From Holacanthus passer (Eukaryota > Chordata > Actinopteri > Pomacanthidae): 64,000 nucleotides of DNA. The notes below the pieces were generated by a model, which worked only from the letters and a program-made list of their open reading frames with translations, did no database searches and was not told the DNA's origin. The position numbers were made by a program, and so were the translations under genes. Shown in pieces: positions 22,534 to 33,992 of this stretch (the stretch's first letter is position 1; every line of letters begins with the position of its first letter). The stretch covers positions 1,488,001 through 1,552,000 of the forward strand of contig JAFREQ010000015.1 of NCBI GenBank assembly GCA_025331565.1. The letters run 5' to 3'.

Positions 22534-25500
22534 TGTGCGCGCAGGTCTACAATGTCCACTACAGCATGAGCATCAACGGCAAAGTGGAGGAGGGTACGAT
22601 GGAGATCGACGCGGCCAACAACATGGAGAGATTCAGCACCGGCAGCGGGGCCGACGAGGCAGTGGAGGTCCACGACTTTGAGATTGTGAGTTGGATCTGA
22701 AATCATCCAAAACATCAGGAGACCGAGATAAAAGCAGACTCATCAACGCACTGATCAACACTCTCCGAGCACTGGAGAAGAAGTCGATCAGATTTGCTGA
22801 AACTTTAAAGACCCTTGTGGGCAGATTGGCTCATTGTAGCAGCGGGAAAATTAAGAACAAGTAGACGTGTTATCTCCCTTTGGGTCAATCAGTGTCAAGA
22901 TGCATCGTCTCTCCAATTTTCATTAAATTCGGACTGGTGGTTTTTGACCTTTAATTAAAGCACCCCAATCAGGCCAATCAGAGAAGTGAAGCAGCAGTTT
23001 TGGCCTTTTAACTATTAAAATTTTGACCTTTAAGCGTAGTGTCCCTGTGAGTGTAATTTCTTAATCTAGAACATGGAGCGAAATGGCAGCGTCGCCCCCA
23101 AAATGTTATCAAAATCAGCGGTGATTACATTTGATGTACAGATCTATAGTCCCAGATACCTGCAGAGAGCTGCGACACAACAACCGGAGAAGTAATGAGT
23201 TCTAACTTCCAGCTTTTTCTTTGTCCCCCTTTCCTTCCTCGACCTCTCCAGGGCATCACGGGGATCCGGTTTTCAGGAGGAGAGAAGTGCTACATCAAGA
23301 CCCAGGTGAAGGCTCGCCTGCCTGACGTGGAGGCTCTCAACAAGGACTCCATGACATTCGACCTGGTGGGTTGGCCCTCTGTCTTATTTATCTTGAGAAG
23401 GCACGTTTTCTCTATGCTCAGTGCTTGAAGCGGGAAAAAAAGTGCCAGTGCTCCCCTTATTCACATGTTGGTCAGTCACAGTTGGGGGAGTTGAGAGAAG
23501 GTCAGTCTATACAATGACTTCATGCTAAATGGTGCATGATTTTTGTATTAACTTGAATGACCAGGATAAGTTATAGCTAATAGTTATTAACATCAATTTC
23601 CAACCATTTGAGAACATTTCATACTATAGCAGACAGCGAACTTGAACCGTGTCAAATCAGCCACAGCGACTCCACAGTCACCAACACAGAACTAATGCAT
23701 GAGAAGTGGAAGGAGATTGAGAGGGAGAGACGGCGCCTGGACACGGCCGGAGATGTGACCCATGACCACTTCATCACAGTGTATAATAAGGCAGTGCAGT
23801 GAGGATACAGACGTTTCATAAAGGAGACGAGCGTACAGAACGCGGATCTGTCTGTTAGTCATGGTTAACAGAGGCTGCAGTCTGCGGTGTCCTTCATACA
23901 CTTCACTGACAAACCACGGAACTGTAGAGTAACATTGGGCTTCATGATCAAACACAGTTTTTATATTATTCTCTCTCTCTCTCTCTCTGTGCATCACACT
24001 TTTTTACAGCTGACGTTTTTTTTATAACGCCTGGTTTTGGGGGGTGCTGCACAGCCCCCTCAGCACCACCTACTCCTCTCTCCCATTACTTCCTTGTATA
24101 CCCGGCAAATTCCCTGGATACCTTCTCTTCTCTCTGCCGCTTGTGTGCCACACAAACAAAACACCTCAAGTACCAACAGAGGAAAGCAGGCAGGTGACAA
24201 TGGGAACAGATGAGCGTCACGTAGTGCCCCCTGGGTAATGCAGTTTATTTAGGGCCATTATGAATCGCACATACAAGCTGATGTGGAGGGGGCAGAGAAG
24301 AGTGCCGGCAGCTCGAGAAGAAGCGCTGGTACACAAGAAAAGAGGAAAACGTGTCGGTGAAATATCAACTATTTCTTAAAGAACCTTGAGAGGCTTTGCT
24401 ACTGAGCTCCTCCTCGTGTTTCCAATCGATTTCACAAACTTACTAAAAGGAAGTTAGCGTCCACTAACTAATTTTTCGATTTCTGTGTGTTATCCCAACT
24501 GCTGCCAAAAGCTGAGAAATTTTACAGTTAACATTTATTTCCAACCACTGACTATGAACAGTCTCCTCTCCCCAAATACTAACGAAGGCTATGACATCTT
24601 TATTAGTCCGACAAATGTTCTCCATCGTTCTTTTTAGAGGTATTGGTTGTCCTGATCTATACTGATGCAGTAGTAAATAGCAGTTCCTGTTAAAGTACCT
24701 TAGTATCTCCTCTTGAGCTTTGCCAAAAATGTAGTTAAAGGAACTCTAGAGGAACAGTGGAAACAAAACCAAAACCCATGGCAATGGTGACAACGCGTTC
24801 AGACATTCATGCTCATCATCAGTCTAAATTTGAACTTGTCCAGTATATTAATTTATGATCAAATACCTGCAAAAATAACAACATTCCCACCACCAACAGT
24901 TAAACCTTGTTTGTCGTGCTTAGTGCTAATTAGCAAATGTTAGAATCCCAGCATGCAAAACTAAGATGGTGAACATGGTGAACATTATATTTACTAAAGA
25001 TCAACATTAAGCATCGTCGCTGTGAGAACTAACACAGTGCTGTCAGCATCTAGTCCAGGGCACCGCTGTGTGTTGAACAGTACAGTTATTTAACTCTTTG
25101 ATTAATCAGGAATGGATTGGACAGGTTGATCACTTACCTTCTGGAAAAGCACTGTTGAGAGTTTGTATTTGTATTTTGCATTACAACTTATGACAAGTTT
25201 ATAATGTCTCATAACTCATCACCCTTTATTAACAACTCCCTCACTTTCACATAAACCATCAAGGCTGAAGATACAAATGTTAGTAGTATTATTAAAGGGC
25301 CATTCATTTTTCACTTTCTAATAAGACAGCAATACGAGTTAAAGATACAAGCATATTTCAAAGATGATGAACCCAAACATTGTTCTAAAAATGGCTTATT
25401 ACTGATTTATAAGGGAATAATAAATCTTTAATTAGCCCATTCATGCAGCCAATGCTTAGAAATGATAAACCCTTTGTAAAATATTCCTTAGTCATACTAA

Positions 25501-28432
25501 AAGCTGTATTTTACCGTCGTTTATTGTTTAGTCTTTGCTGAGTTGTGGAGATATACTACAGGTTCCTAGTCCTTACATAAAGCTATCAGCATCAATCAGC
25601 CAAGCCGATGATCTACCAGGAACACACGGTGATTTTAATGTGTGAGTTCCCATCACTTAACAGCTTGGTGGACTCTATTAAGATCAATAAACACAACAGA
25701 GGACTGTACACTGAAATATACCGCGTGTGTGTGTGTGTGTGTGTGTTGCTATCACAGCACGTCGACACCACAGCCTGTGATTGTTCAATTGAGGCTGTCT
25801 GAAAATTAAAATCATTTAGCTCTGCATAAGCCCCACATCCACATAAATCCACATCACCAGAATTGCCCTCACGAACGCGCACGCACGCGCACACAGGCAC
25901 GCAAGCACACAATTAATTATCACGCAGGGCTGCTCTTATTGCTTCTCTCTGCCTCATAAAAGATCATTTATTTCACGTTTGTGCTTTTGTGTGTGTTTGT
26001 GTTATTGCCTCTCTTTGCCTCATAAATGATCGTTTGGTTCATCGTTTTGTGCGTCGTGTGAGTGTGTGTGTAAGTGTGTGTGTGGAGACAGGGAGATGTT
26101 GTTATAATGGTTGCTGCAGGCTGGTCATTTGCTATAATTTAGAGTGATGGCAAATATGGGTTAGATAAGCACGGACACACACACACACACACACAGATAC
26201 ACACACATGAGCGTCGGCATCCAGAGAGAGTGGGTCAGATAAACTCTTATCAGTGGAGCAGTGGAGAAGGACCCCCGCTTTTATTTGTCCCTCCAGCAAA
26301 TCATTTGAGCTGGAAAAAAAACATTTCTGAAAGGCTGGAGGATAACATTCCCTAAACAAGGCTGTGGCTAGTGTAGAGCAGCCCTCAGGAACAAATGCCT
26401 CTGGGCAAAATCATCCCCACAGAATTCCCCTTTTACCTGCAGGCTGTGGATACAGAGTACGTATGTTTACACAGTCTCTCCTCTGAAAACCTCATTAGTT
26501 TATCTGCAGAAAACCTGCAAATTTAGGCCATCCAACCTCTCCCTCCCTTCAGATCTTGATGAGTCCTGACACTGTGTATACTGCTAAATGTTGAGCGCAA
26601 AGGGAATCTGTACACCGAAGCCTTAAGGGCTTCCTTTTTACTACTTGATTTTATGTTGTTATAAGGAGCATTAACAGTGCAGCATTAATGCAGATTAGAC
26701 TCGGACAGGACGCAGAGACTGTGGGCTATTTAAAGGAGAAAGCTAGTAACAAGATCCATAAACAAGTGTGATAATACGCCTTCAGCAGCCAGGGGGTGTC
26801 TTCAGATGTTCTGTTGTGATATTGTTTGTCTCACGTCTCCTCACCCTTTTCTCCCCCGAAGGAGGACGAGGTGATGCCGGCCAAATTTGAGGATGATCTG
26901 ATCTGGGTGGCAGCTGACACTCCCCTCTCGGACTCAGCCTTCCTCAGCAACAAGATAAAGGACTTGTGTGGAGACCTGCCAATCTTCTGGCTCCGTCCCA
27001 CCTACTCATCTGGTAAGTGTTGGTGAAGATATGAAACATGCAAATCCTGAAAGTAAAAACACACAGTTTTCAAGGCTATGTGAGTTTTGTCACAAACAAA
27101 GAGGATCTGGGTCAAATGGTCTTGATAATTTCCATTTAACATCGCGGTTGTTGGAAGGCACAGAAAGAAAAACAGGCTAAGAAGAAAAGCAGAAGTCCTT
27201 TTGAAGTTTCCCAGCTCCAGAGTGTACAATTTTTAGCATGCTGGGAGGTCAAAAGTTCCCAAAACACAATTTGATTCTACTTCATCTGAGGACTTCAAAA
27301 TGCTGCCAGAGAAACGGCTGTGCAATCAGGAGCTGAGCCACATTAGTGCCACTCCGCTCCTAAATTTGGTCTGCTGTCAGATACTGAGACTGTGATGTGT
27401 GCAGGCGGACAGAGGAAGAGGAGGGCCGCCCCCCGCCGGCGCCGCCAGGCAGCCGGGGCCGGGGAGGAGGAGGAAGAGGACGTGGAGGCAGAGTTCAACC
27501 CGGAGAACCCCTATCAGGTGAGTCACACGAAAACAAACTCACACGTTCTTCTTCTTCTGCCGTGTTTACGTCCTGCCCCGGCGTCCGTGACTGTCCGTTC
27601 GGATCTGAGGGCTACCTGAGGAGGCTTTTGCCGAGGAGGGTTTCTCACAGCTGTGCGAGCAGCAGCAGATGCCAGGGTCACGGCGGAGGGGCCTGGATTG
27701 TCACTGCGAATCTGAGTGCATGCGTGGGTGTGTTTTCTGTGCATACGTTTTCTATGTGAGGCTGTCTGAGCCTGTCCAAAGCTTTCCTTTCAGCAGAGAG
27801 GCTGTATGAATAATTCCACAACCCCCCTCCCTCCTCTGTGGCCCCTTTGCCCTGCTGAGCACACACAGACTCCCATACATACACACCCCCATGCCCTCCA
27901 TCCTCACCCCTTATGTTGGGCCCCATTTTTTTCCCTAATCCCTCTCCCTTCCCACTCCAAGCATCCCCCCAACCCCCCTGCTGCACACTCCTGACAGCCA
28001 CAGACGGGGGGTAAACAGCAAGCACAACGTTGAAGAAGAAAATATTTGACAACAAAAACCCACATCTGACAACATCCCCTCCTCCCCATCCCGCCTGTCG
28101 GAAATCCATTTTTAATTGGTTCGAAACAAGCGTTCTCCGACGTACAGTATCACACGGAAAATGTGGACAAACACTGCGTTCACTCTGTCCTATCCGTTTC
28201 CTCTCAGAGAGGCCTCGAGGGCGAGCAGGGCACCATGAACATCGACCCCATGCTGGACCACCAGGGCGTGTGCTGCCACGAGTGCCGCCGCAGCTACACC
28301 CACTGCCAGAGGATCTGTGAGCCCCTGGGAGGCTACCACCCGTGGCCGTACCACTACCAAGGCTGCAGGGTGGCCTGCAGGGTGATCATGCCCTGCAACT
28401 GGTGGGTGGCACGCATTCTGGGTCTGGTGTAG
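20865..28432 (+). CDS. cnmd: chondromodulin (LECT1), BRICHOS-domain type II membrane precursor
   Basis: Precursor of the cartilage anti-angiogenic and chondrocyte-growth factor chondromodulin-I; tenomodulin is its paralogue. Seven coding exons (20865-20936, 21176-21316, 22545-22685, 23252-23365, 26862-27012, 27405-27517, 28208-28432) give 318 aa (human 334). There is a short cytoplasmic N terminus, a transmembrane helix at about 42-65 and a BRICHOS domain at about 105-200 with the paired cysteines C131 and C192. A furin site RKRR lies at 210-213, with a second basic run RRRR at 217-220. The secreted C-terminal domain has eight cysteines (266, 267, 270, 277, 281, 297, 301, 307) and the family ending WWVARILGLV. 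All phases close. Neighbours pcdh8 and sugt1 match mammalian synteny. Compared with the human protein, the segment after the furin site is unusually Arg- then Glu-rich and has no N-glycosylation sequon. Confidence 0.96.
21176..21316 (+). CDS. cnmd: cnmd coding exon 2
   Basis: Residues 25-71, including AYSAVAVKP and the transmembrane helix ending GAFYFW. Phase 0 at both ends (CTGTAG acceptor, GTAAGA donor). Confidence 0.95.
21317..22499. other. cnmd: cnmd intron 2, body
   Basis: Non-coding. Around 21,590-21,720 there is similarity to 11,560-11,620 (TAATAACCC-TTGGxAGGxCTT followed by GTTCAGTC), probably two degenerate copies of one dispersed repeat. The 3' end runs into the GT tract described separately. 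Confidence 0.5.
22500..22540 (+). repeat. cnmd: (GT)n tract abutting the cnmd exon 3 acceptor
   Basis: Fifteen GT units followed by TTGTGTGCGCGCAG directly precede exon 3. There is no ordinary pyrimidine tract between the repeat and the AG. Confidence 0.93.
22545..22685 (+). CDS. cnmd: cnmd coding exon 3
   Basis: Residues 72-118, starting VYNVHYSMSINGK, the start of the extracellular part leading into BRICHOS. Phase 0 at both ends. Confidence 0.95.
22686..23251. other. cnmd: cnmd intron 3
   Basis: 566 nt, non-coding. The middle part (22,870-23,160) looks like degenerate dispersed repeat sequence (TTCATTAAATTCGGAC type). A pyrimidine tract precedes the acceptor. Confidence 0.6.
23252..23365 (+). 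CDS. cnmd: cnmd coding exon 4
   Basis: Residues 119-156 (GITGIRFSGGEKCYIK...), the BRICHOS strand with conserved C131. Phase 0 at both ends. Confidence 0.95.
24780..25085 (+). repeat. dispersed fish repeat, degenerate copy
   Basis: The segment shares ATTCCCAxCACCxxCAGxTxxAxCxTTGTxT...GTGCTAATxAGCxAATGTTAG with 32,315-32,380, so both belong to one family in the same orientation. Boundaries are approximate. Confidence 0.5.
25938..26069. repeat. 66-bp imperfect tandem duplication
   Basis: ATTGCTTCTCTCTGCCTCAT at 25938 recurs as ATTGCCTCTCTTTGCCTCAT at 26004. The similarity goes on through ATAAA-GATC and the GT-rich part, so the period is 66 bp. Confidence 0.8.
26174..26194. repeat. (CA)n microsatellite
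   Basis: About ten CA units, with more CA interspersed to 26,207. Confidence 0.9.
26862..27012 (+). CDS. cnmd: cnmd coding exon 5
   Basis: Residues 157-206 plus the first base of codon 207; carries LCGDLPIFWLRPTY with conserved C192. The acceptor after CCCCCGAAG keeps the expected L-E-D-E junction. Donor G|GTAAGT is phase 1. Confidence 0.93.
27405..27517 (+). CDS. cnmd: cnmd coding exon 6
   Basis: Residues 207-244, with the furin site RKRR, a second RRRR run, an acidic EEEEED stretch and the conserved FNPENPYQ end. Phase 1 in, phase 0 out. Very GC-rich. Confidence 0.92.
27518..28207. other. cnmd: cnmd intron 6
   Basis: 690 nt, non-coding and rich in C/T runs on the plus strand. The apparent open frames here are composition artefacts. 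Confidence 0.6.
28208..28432 (+). CDS. cnmd: cnmd coding exon 7
   Basis: Residues 245-318 and the stop codon TAG. It encodes the mature eight-cysteine domain, including CCHECRRSYTHCQRICEPLG. Confidence 0.96.
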   Translation, partial: RGLEGEQGTMNIDPMLDHQGVCCHECRRSYTHCQRICEPLGGYHPWPYHYQGCRVACRVIMPCNWWVARILGLV

Positions 28433-29215
28433 ACACCCCCGCCCCCCACCTGGGAGGTGGTAGAGTCAAGGAGGGAAGGAACTAGGGACGGGGTGGGAGG
28501 GGAGATGAAGGGAAAAGTTTGGGAAAGGGAGATGGTGGCTTCTTATTGTCTACTGTAGTTACTTGTTAAGTGTGAGCAGATTCATAGAAAATAAGTCACC
28601 GTGTCCACACATTATAAATGCATGGTACAGAATCTAGGACAGACATGATCTCACATGTAAAGGCAGACAGTGGCTGCACTCTGCACAGCTTGTCTTATTA
28701 AAAAAAACATACCTGCCATCGATTGAGATGCTCCTGTACTACAGCACAACACGCTGTTAGGAGAAGAGGTTATGTAAGGAATCATCCAACGGACCTGTTT
28801 TCAATTATTGATTAAATGCGTTGACACCTGCATTGATTTCAAATATGTTTAAATGTGTTAGAAAAAGCAGGTGAGCTTGTATTTATAGAGCTGGCGTTCT
28901 TTCCTTTGCTTTCATTCTTCGCTTGTTGATGTAAATAAATGTATATGGTGCAAAGTATTTCAACAGCAGTCAGCGGCCTCAAATAGCAGCTATTGTTTGT
29001 TAGACTTTTCATCACTCTAGTGAGAAATTTTTTGGACTCCTGTGTTTTCCAACTTTCCTTTTCTTATTTTGTCTCCATGAGTAGCTCTCATTAAAACAAA
29101 GTACTGTATGCATCCTCTCACAAACTTTCATCTAACCGTATCTTCATCTGCATTGAAGAAGAAGCTATCTCAAAGTGCAATATCACTGAATAAACTTTTA
29201 TAAGGAAACTTTAAA
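28433..29215 (+). other. cnmd: cnmd 3'UTR with poly(A) signals
   Basis: An AATAAA occurs near 28,934 and a better-placed one at 29189-29194, followed by TTTTTTGTTATTG. The transcript probably ends near 29,215. Confidence 0.6.
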
Positions 29216-30189
29216 GTGTCTTTTTTGTTATTGACCAACTGACTTCATATCCTATATGTAAATACATATTGCTTCTAACTTATCATTAGGTTGATTTGGG
29301 AACCCCCTCCTCTCTTGCATACTCAAAGACACTTCTCAGTTTTTGAGATGTGTCACATCTGGTAGCTGCTCCAAAGGGATGAGCAGAAAGAAGTTTCCAG
29401 AGTTCTTTAATGTTGAGAGTTGCAGCTCTACAACTCTTTAATGAGACTAAAGACTCTGTAGCCGTCACGCTCCCAGATCTTACCCATGATGCAAAGCGCT
29501 TAGCTCCTTTTGATGTCACAGAGCCGCCTCAGGCAGGGGTAGGGGGTAAGGATGGGGGCGGTGTGTTTGTGTGTGTGTGTCAGGGATAGTGTAGGAGTGT
29601 GTGTTTGTGTGTGTGTGAGTGTGAGTGTTATGAAGCTAAGAGTTCCATCCAGAGCCACAAACGGGCGTTTGATCGTCACAAGAGATGAAACGATGTGTGA
29701 TGAATTTAACACTTAACTCAGTGTGAGAGGCTTGATGATGCGGTTAGGAGGCTGATCCATATTAATGCTCTCTTGCCGCGGCAGGACGCCTCCTCACAGT
29801 TACAGCTGCTGCATATATGTGGTTGGAGAACAGGGGAGGTGCCCTCTCTCCCACATCTCTGACTGTAAATCACCACTTCACCTCAGGGCTGCGTCCTCGC
29901 CTGCTGGCCAAACGACTCCGGGCTCTCCGTCTTGATACCAATCAAACCACAATACGTAAACCATATCCTCAAGCCGTCAACCATATCTGAACCGCCTGCA
30001 CTCCTATCAGTGATGCCACATTTCATTCCTCCAAGCACATAATCACGGAGCATGGCTTCCTGTCATAATATATTGCCGTTTTTGCATCTGATGAATCCCT
30101 TCCGAGACTTTCAAACCTGTCCAAAACAGTTTCCAGGGACAACAAACCATAAAACACGAGACAAAGTTTGTGAGCCAAACAACAAATCT
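29216..30189. other. cnmd-sugt1 convergent intergenic region
   Basis: About 1 kb between the two 3' ends. GT-rich stretches lie at 29,560-29,630. No gene is supported. Confidence 0.5.
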
Positions 30190-30935
30190 TTTATTTACAC
30201 TGAAGCTTGAATCACACTGAGGGAACGACCGGTGCTAAGCCACTGGCTGACATGTCACAGATTCCAGACAAGTCAAGTTTGCCGAGTATTGCTGTTGACT
30301 TTTTACTGAGAGTACAGAAAAAAACTGCATGAAACAAGAAATGCAATCATAGTTGTTATTTAAACATCTGAATCGGTTCTTATTTTTAACAACTTTACAT
30401 TTTTATACAAGTGCTGATAATAGGAAGTCATAAAAGGCTCCCAAATAGAAAGGCTGTGGGCGTTTTGAGAAAACCAGGAGAGGCAGAGGAGAAAAAAAGA
30501 AGAATGATGTTCCAAAACCAGACCTGAAAGTTAAATTGTAGCATTTCAGGTCTGTCAGTCATATTTAATCGCTTCTGAATCCATGGGCCTTTAAAAAAAA
30601 AAAATCAGATAACGTAACTCAATCCGTTCAACAGATGATTCAAATTAACTGACCTCATATGGTTGTAAGTTATTGCAGAGAGTAGGCCATGAGTGGTTTG
30701 GTCGAGTGAAAGTGGGAACGCTGAGGCTCCCTGCACTTAGTGACAACACCAGAGCAAGGGCACGACTGATGGGTCGGGAAGAGGAGGAAGTGGACGGCCA
30801 TGGAGACTGCAGAGCAACAAAGGCTCCCGCTGGAGTTCAGATGGACAAATGTGAAGAAAGATGACGTCGAACAGAGGGGGAGAAAGAGAACTGATAAACA
30901 GAGAGAGAGAGAGCGAAAGGGAGGGAGGGAGGTGC
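30190..30935 (-). other. sugt1: sugt1 3'UTR with poly(A) signal
   Basis: TTTATT at 30190-30195 is AATAAA on the minus strand, 741 nt after the sugt1 stop codon. No stronger signal was seen nearer the stop. Confidence 0.55.
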
Positions 30936-31037
30936 TCAGTACTTCTTGAACTCTACATCGTCCGGTGGGCTCATCTCCACTTTTCTCTTGCCCACATCTT
31001 TCCAGTTGGTGCTCAGGACTGTACCACCTGACTCCAT
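30936..31037 (-). CDS. sugt1: sugt1 coding exon 13 (last)
   Basis: Residues 291-323 and stop TGA: MESGGTVLSTNWKDVGKRKV...KKY, the end of the SGS domain. Phase 0 acceptor TGTGCAG. Confidence 0.96.
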   Translation of the reverse strand: MESGGTVLSTNWKDVGKRKVEMSPPDDVEFKKY

Positions 31038-33952
31038 CTGCACAGGGAGGAGAGGCAGAGGGGGAAATCACTTCAGTGGAATGATCCCTAAGTTCATTAG
31101 TCCTGTAGTTATGCAACACCTTCTCTCTGCTTCAAAATGCTTAGGGCTTAGATAAGACCACTGCAGCATCATTCAGTTCATAAGTATTGATGAACAAGGT
31201 GGAATTTTTTTTTACCAGTTACTCATTTATAATGTTCACTTTCTTGTTATTCATAATAAACTAAAAAGTCAAAGAGTTCAGAATCCTGATTTCCATAAAA
31301 GCTGACCTTTCTCTCCTAAAGATCTTCAGAAATGACTGCTTGACATGAATGTTAAAACATCATCAGCTTTAGCTTGTATATTGGAAATGACAGCAAAGTG
31401 TACCCGTAGTGCTCCAGCATCATACTGTTAATAACACAGAATACTGGTTCAACCCAATCATCAATCAACATTTAGCTGCAATTATACACACATCCTTCCG
31501 TGCACATAAATGCACTCGTACGGAAGCTCATTAACGAGACAATCTGTTTCTGCTGCATCAGTCCACGCTGCATGCGTTGTATTCCTTTCACTTGCGTTTT
31601 AGTGTGTGTAAATAAAAACTAATGTAGCTTTACCATTTTTTTCAATGTCCCGAATGAATGTTTGTATACAGGCTTGTTTACAATATTATTTTCTAATGAA
31701 ATTCAATAAAACTAGGAGCAGTGTCTGGTTATCCGGTGCACTGTTATGAGGATAATTGTGAGTCACTTCACTTTTGACTATATGCATTTGATCATAGACA
31801 AGGGGCTCATTGAAATGAAGGAGAAAAACAAAGAATGGAGGCAGCAAGAGGACCATCCTGTGAGACAAAATAACCCAGGAAACTGGTGGTTCTGCTGCTG
31901 CAAAGAGCAAGATGTGTTGATGACAACTTGGGAAAATCTAAAGGTGTCCAGTCATTTCAGCTGCTTAACTACAACAAATTTGCAGCTCCAACATTGTTGT
32001 GTTTGATGCTGTTTCACTTCATGAAAATCTACTGGATAAAAGCACCAAAGCTGGCTGCAAAAAACAACCGGCCCTCCTTATGGTAACCCCTACAATGCAA
32101 TCAAATGAGGAGGATGAAGCCTACTGACGTTGGTGATCCCCTGACTTTTCTTCAAGTGCCATGAGGCAGAGGCTTTTGAGTGAAAAGTCTTGGCAATGAT
32201 TTGATGGACTGCCATGAACTTTGGTTCACACATTCATGCCCCCTGCAGGATGAACTTCAGGTCAAAATATTAAATTGTTGAATACTTTGGTTTGTGACCA
32301 AATTCCTAGAAAGCTAATTACATTCCCATCAGCTTCAGCTGTACTGTGTTAAGTGCTAATAAGCCAATGTTAGCATGCTAAGACGCTGAACTAAGATTTT
32401 GATAATGGTAAAGATTAACTTACTAACATCAGCATGTTAGCATTGTCATTGGGATCATAGTAGCATCATGGATGAGGTGAGCATACTGAAATTAACATTT
32501 AGCTCAAAGCACCATTGTACAGACTCACAGAGCGGCTAGCATGTCTATTATAACATTATAACATGTCTTGTTATAGTATCTGTCAACTCTTTCGAAGTTG
32601 AATCATGCTATATATGAAATTCGAAGTACTACGAGTTTGTTATTAGCGCAGATGGATAGGTCATTTGGTAACTGAGCAGCATGTTTGGTTAGCTGACTGG
32701 CTGCCCAGGTAGATCCCTGTGCACTTAGCCAAAAGGGCTATTTTCTTTTTTCCAGGCTCATTTCTGTGCTTTCTTTGGACTCGACAACATTGTTTCACTG
32801 TAGCTTCCTGAATCTCTATAATGGAGGTGGAGAACATTACCCACAGTCAAAATGTCCTTGTGTGTGGATCCTTGCACGCAAAATATCATTGGTTACCATG
32901 GCACTGTGGTTTAAGTGACTGCCAGCAAAAAAGACTCATGTCACTTAAGTATAATACTTACAAAGGACTTGTTCATGGCTCTCTTGACCTCGTCTGAGCC
33001 ATCGCAGTAGATCTGCTGGAAGAGCTTGTTGAGTGCTGCGTCTCCCTCCAGCTTCTCGTTTTTCTCCTCCTCGTTGAGGTCCACCACCATCTTGTCCCAT
33101 TTGCGGGTGTAGTGGGACGATGACGGGTACTGATCTGATGGAGGAGGGAAACTGTGTTAAAAAAGGTTCATATAGTTTCAGTGAAATACAAAGTCGGAGA
33201 GATTTCAAAGCAGCTGAGGGGCATTTGGCAAGATTGCAAGCAGAGCTCTGTAGATATAACAAATAGCTTATTGCTTTTGTGAAACAGTGCAAGTGTTCAT
33301 AAATATTTTTAATTGAATGCAGTTTAATACCGTGATTTTTATCATCTAATCACACCAAGATGTATTAACTGAATTCATTTTGCTCAGTTTGAGACAGAAT
33401 CATCCGCAACGCAGGCACTGAAGGATCACATTGTGATTTGATTTCTATATTTCTCGGATGAAATACGCCCACAATAATCCCAACAAGAGATGGAGAGGGA
33501 GAAATGTAATCCAGATGCAGATTTACATAAATACAGCACCAAACGCACAGTAGACATATTCAGGCCAAGTCTGGACATACAAGAATGTGATCCCCTAAAA
33601 TCAGATGTCAAATATCCTGTTTAAAATGGAACAGTAGCCCAAGCTACAAGCAGGCATTCAAAAACAGGGCGTCCTGGAGGCTGAGCTGGTTGCATGGAAA
33701 GGATGGTTTTGGCTGCCCACTTAACTTTTACACCCCCTTCCACACACGCACACACACACTTACATAAGTAATTAATCCTGTCAGTAATAGGAATGTGTGG
33801 GCTAAAATACTGAGTCATATTTTGCTGTCATACCTTTCCCTCTCCCTGCCTACTTTCGCCGTCAGACTAATGAAAGACTCTAGCAGGGCTTGACTGCCCA
33901 CTCTCATTTTAGTGCAGAACAGACAAACACAGGAGCTCATATTGATCTTTGC

Positions 33953-33992
<40 letters not shown>

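Larger units (their letters stand above)
23366..26861. other. cnmd: cnmd intron 4
   Basis: 3.5 kb, non-coding. It contains a CT run near 23,970, a dispersed repeat copy at about 24,780-25,085, a (GT)n at 25,725-25,746, a 66-bp imperfect tandem duplication at 25,938-26,069 and a (CA)n at 26,174-26,194. Confidence 0.6.

Noticed and set aside
27678..28109. 143-codon minus-strand open frame in cnmd intron 6
   Set aside because: It is composition-driven (G-rich antisense of C/T runs), with no domain.
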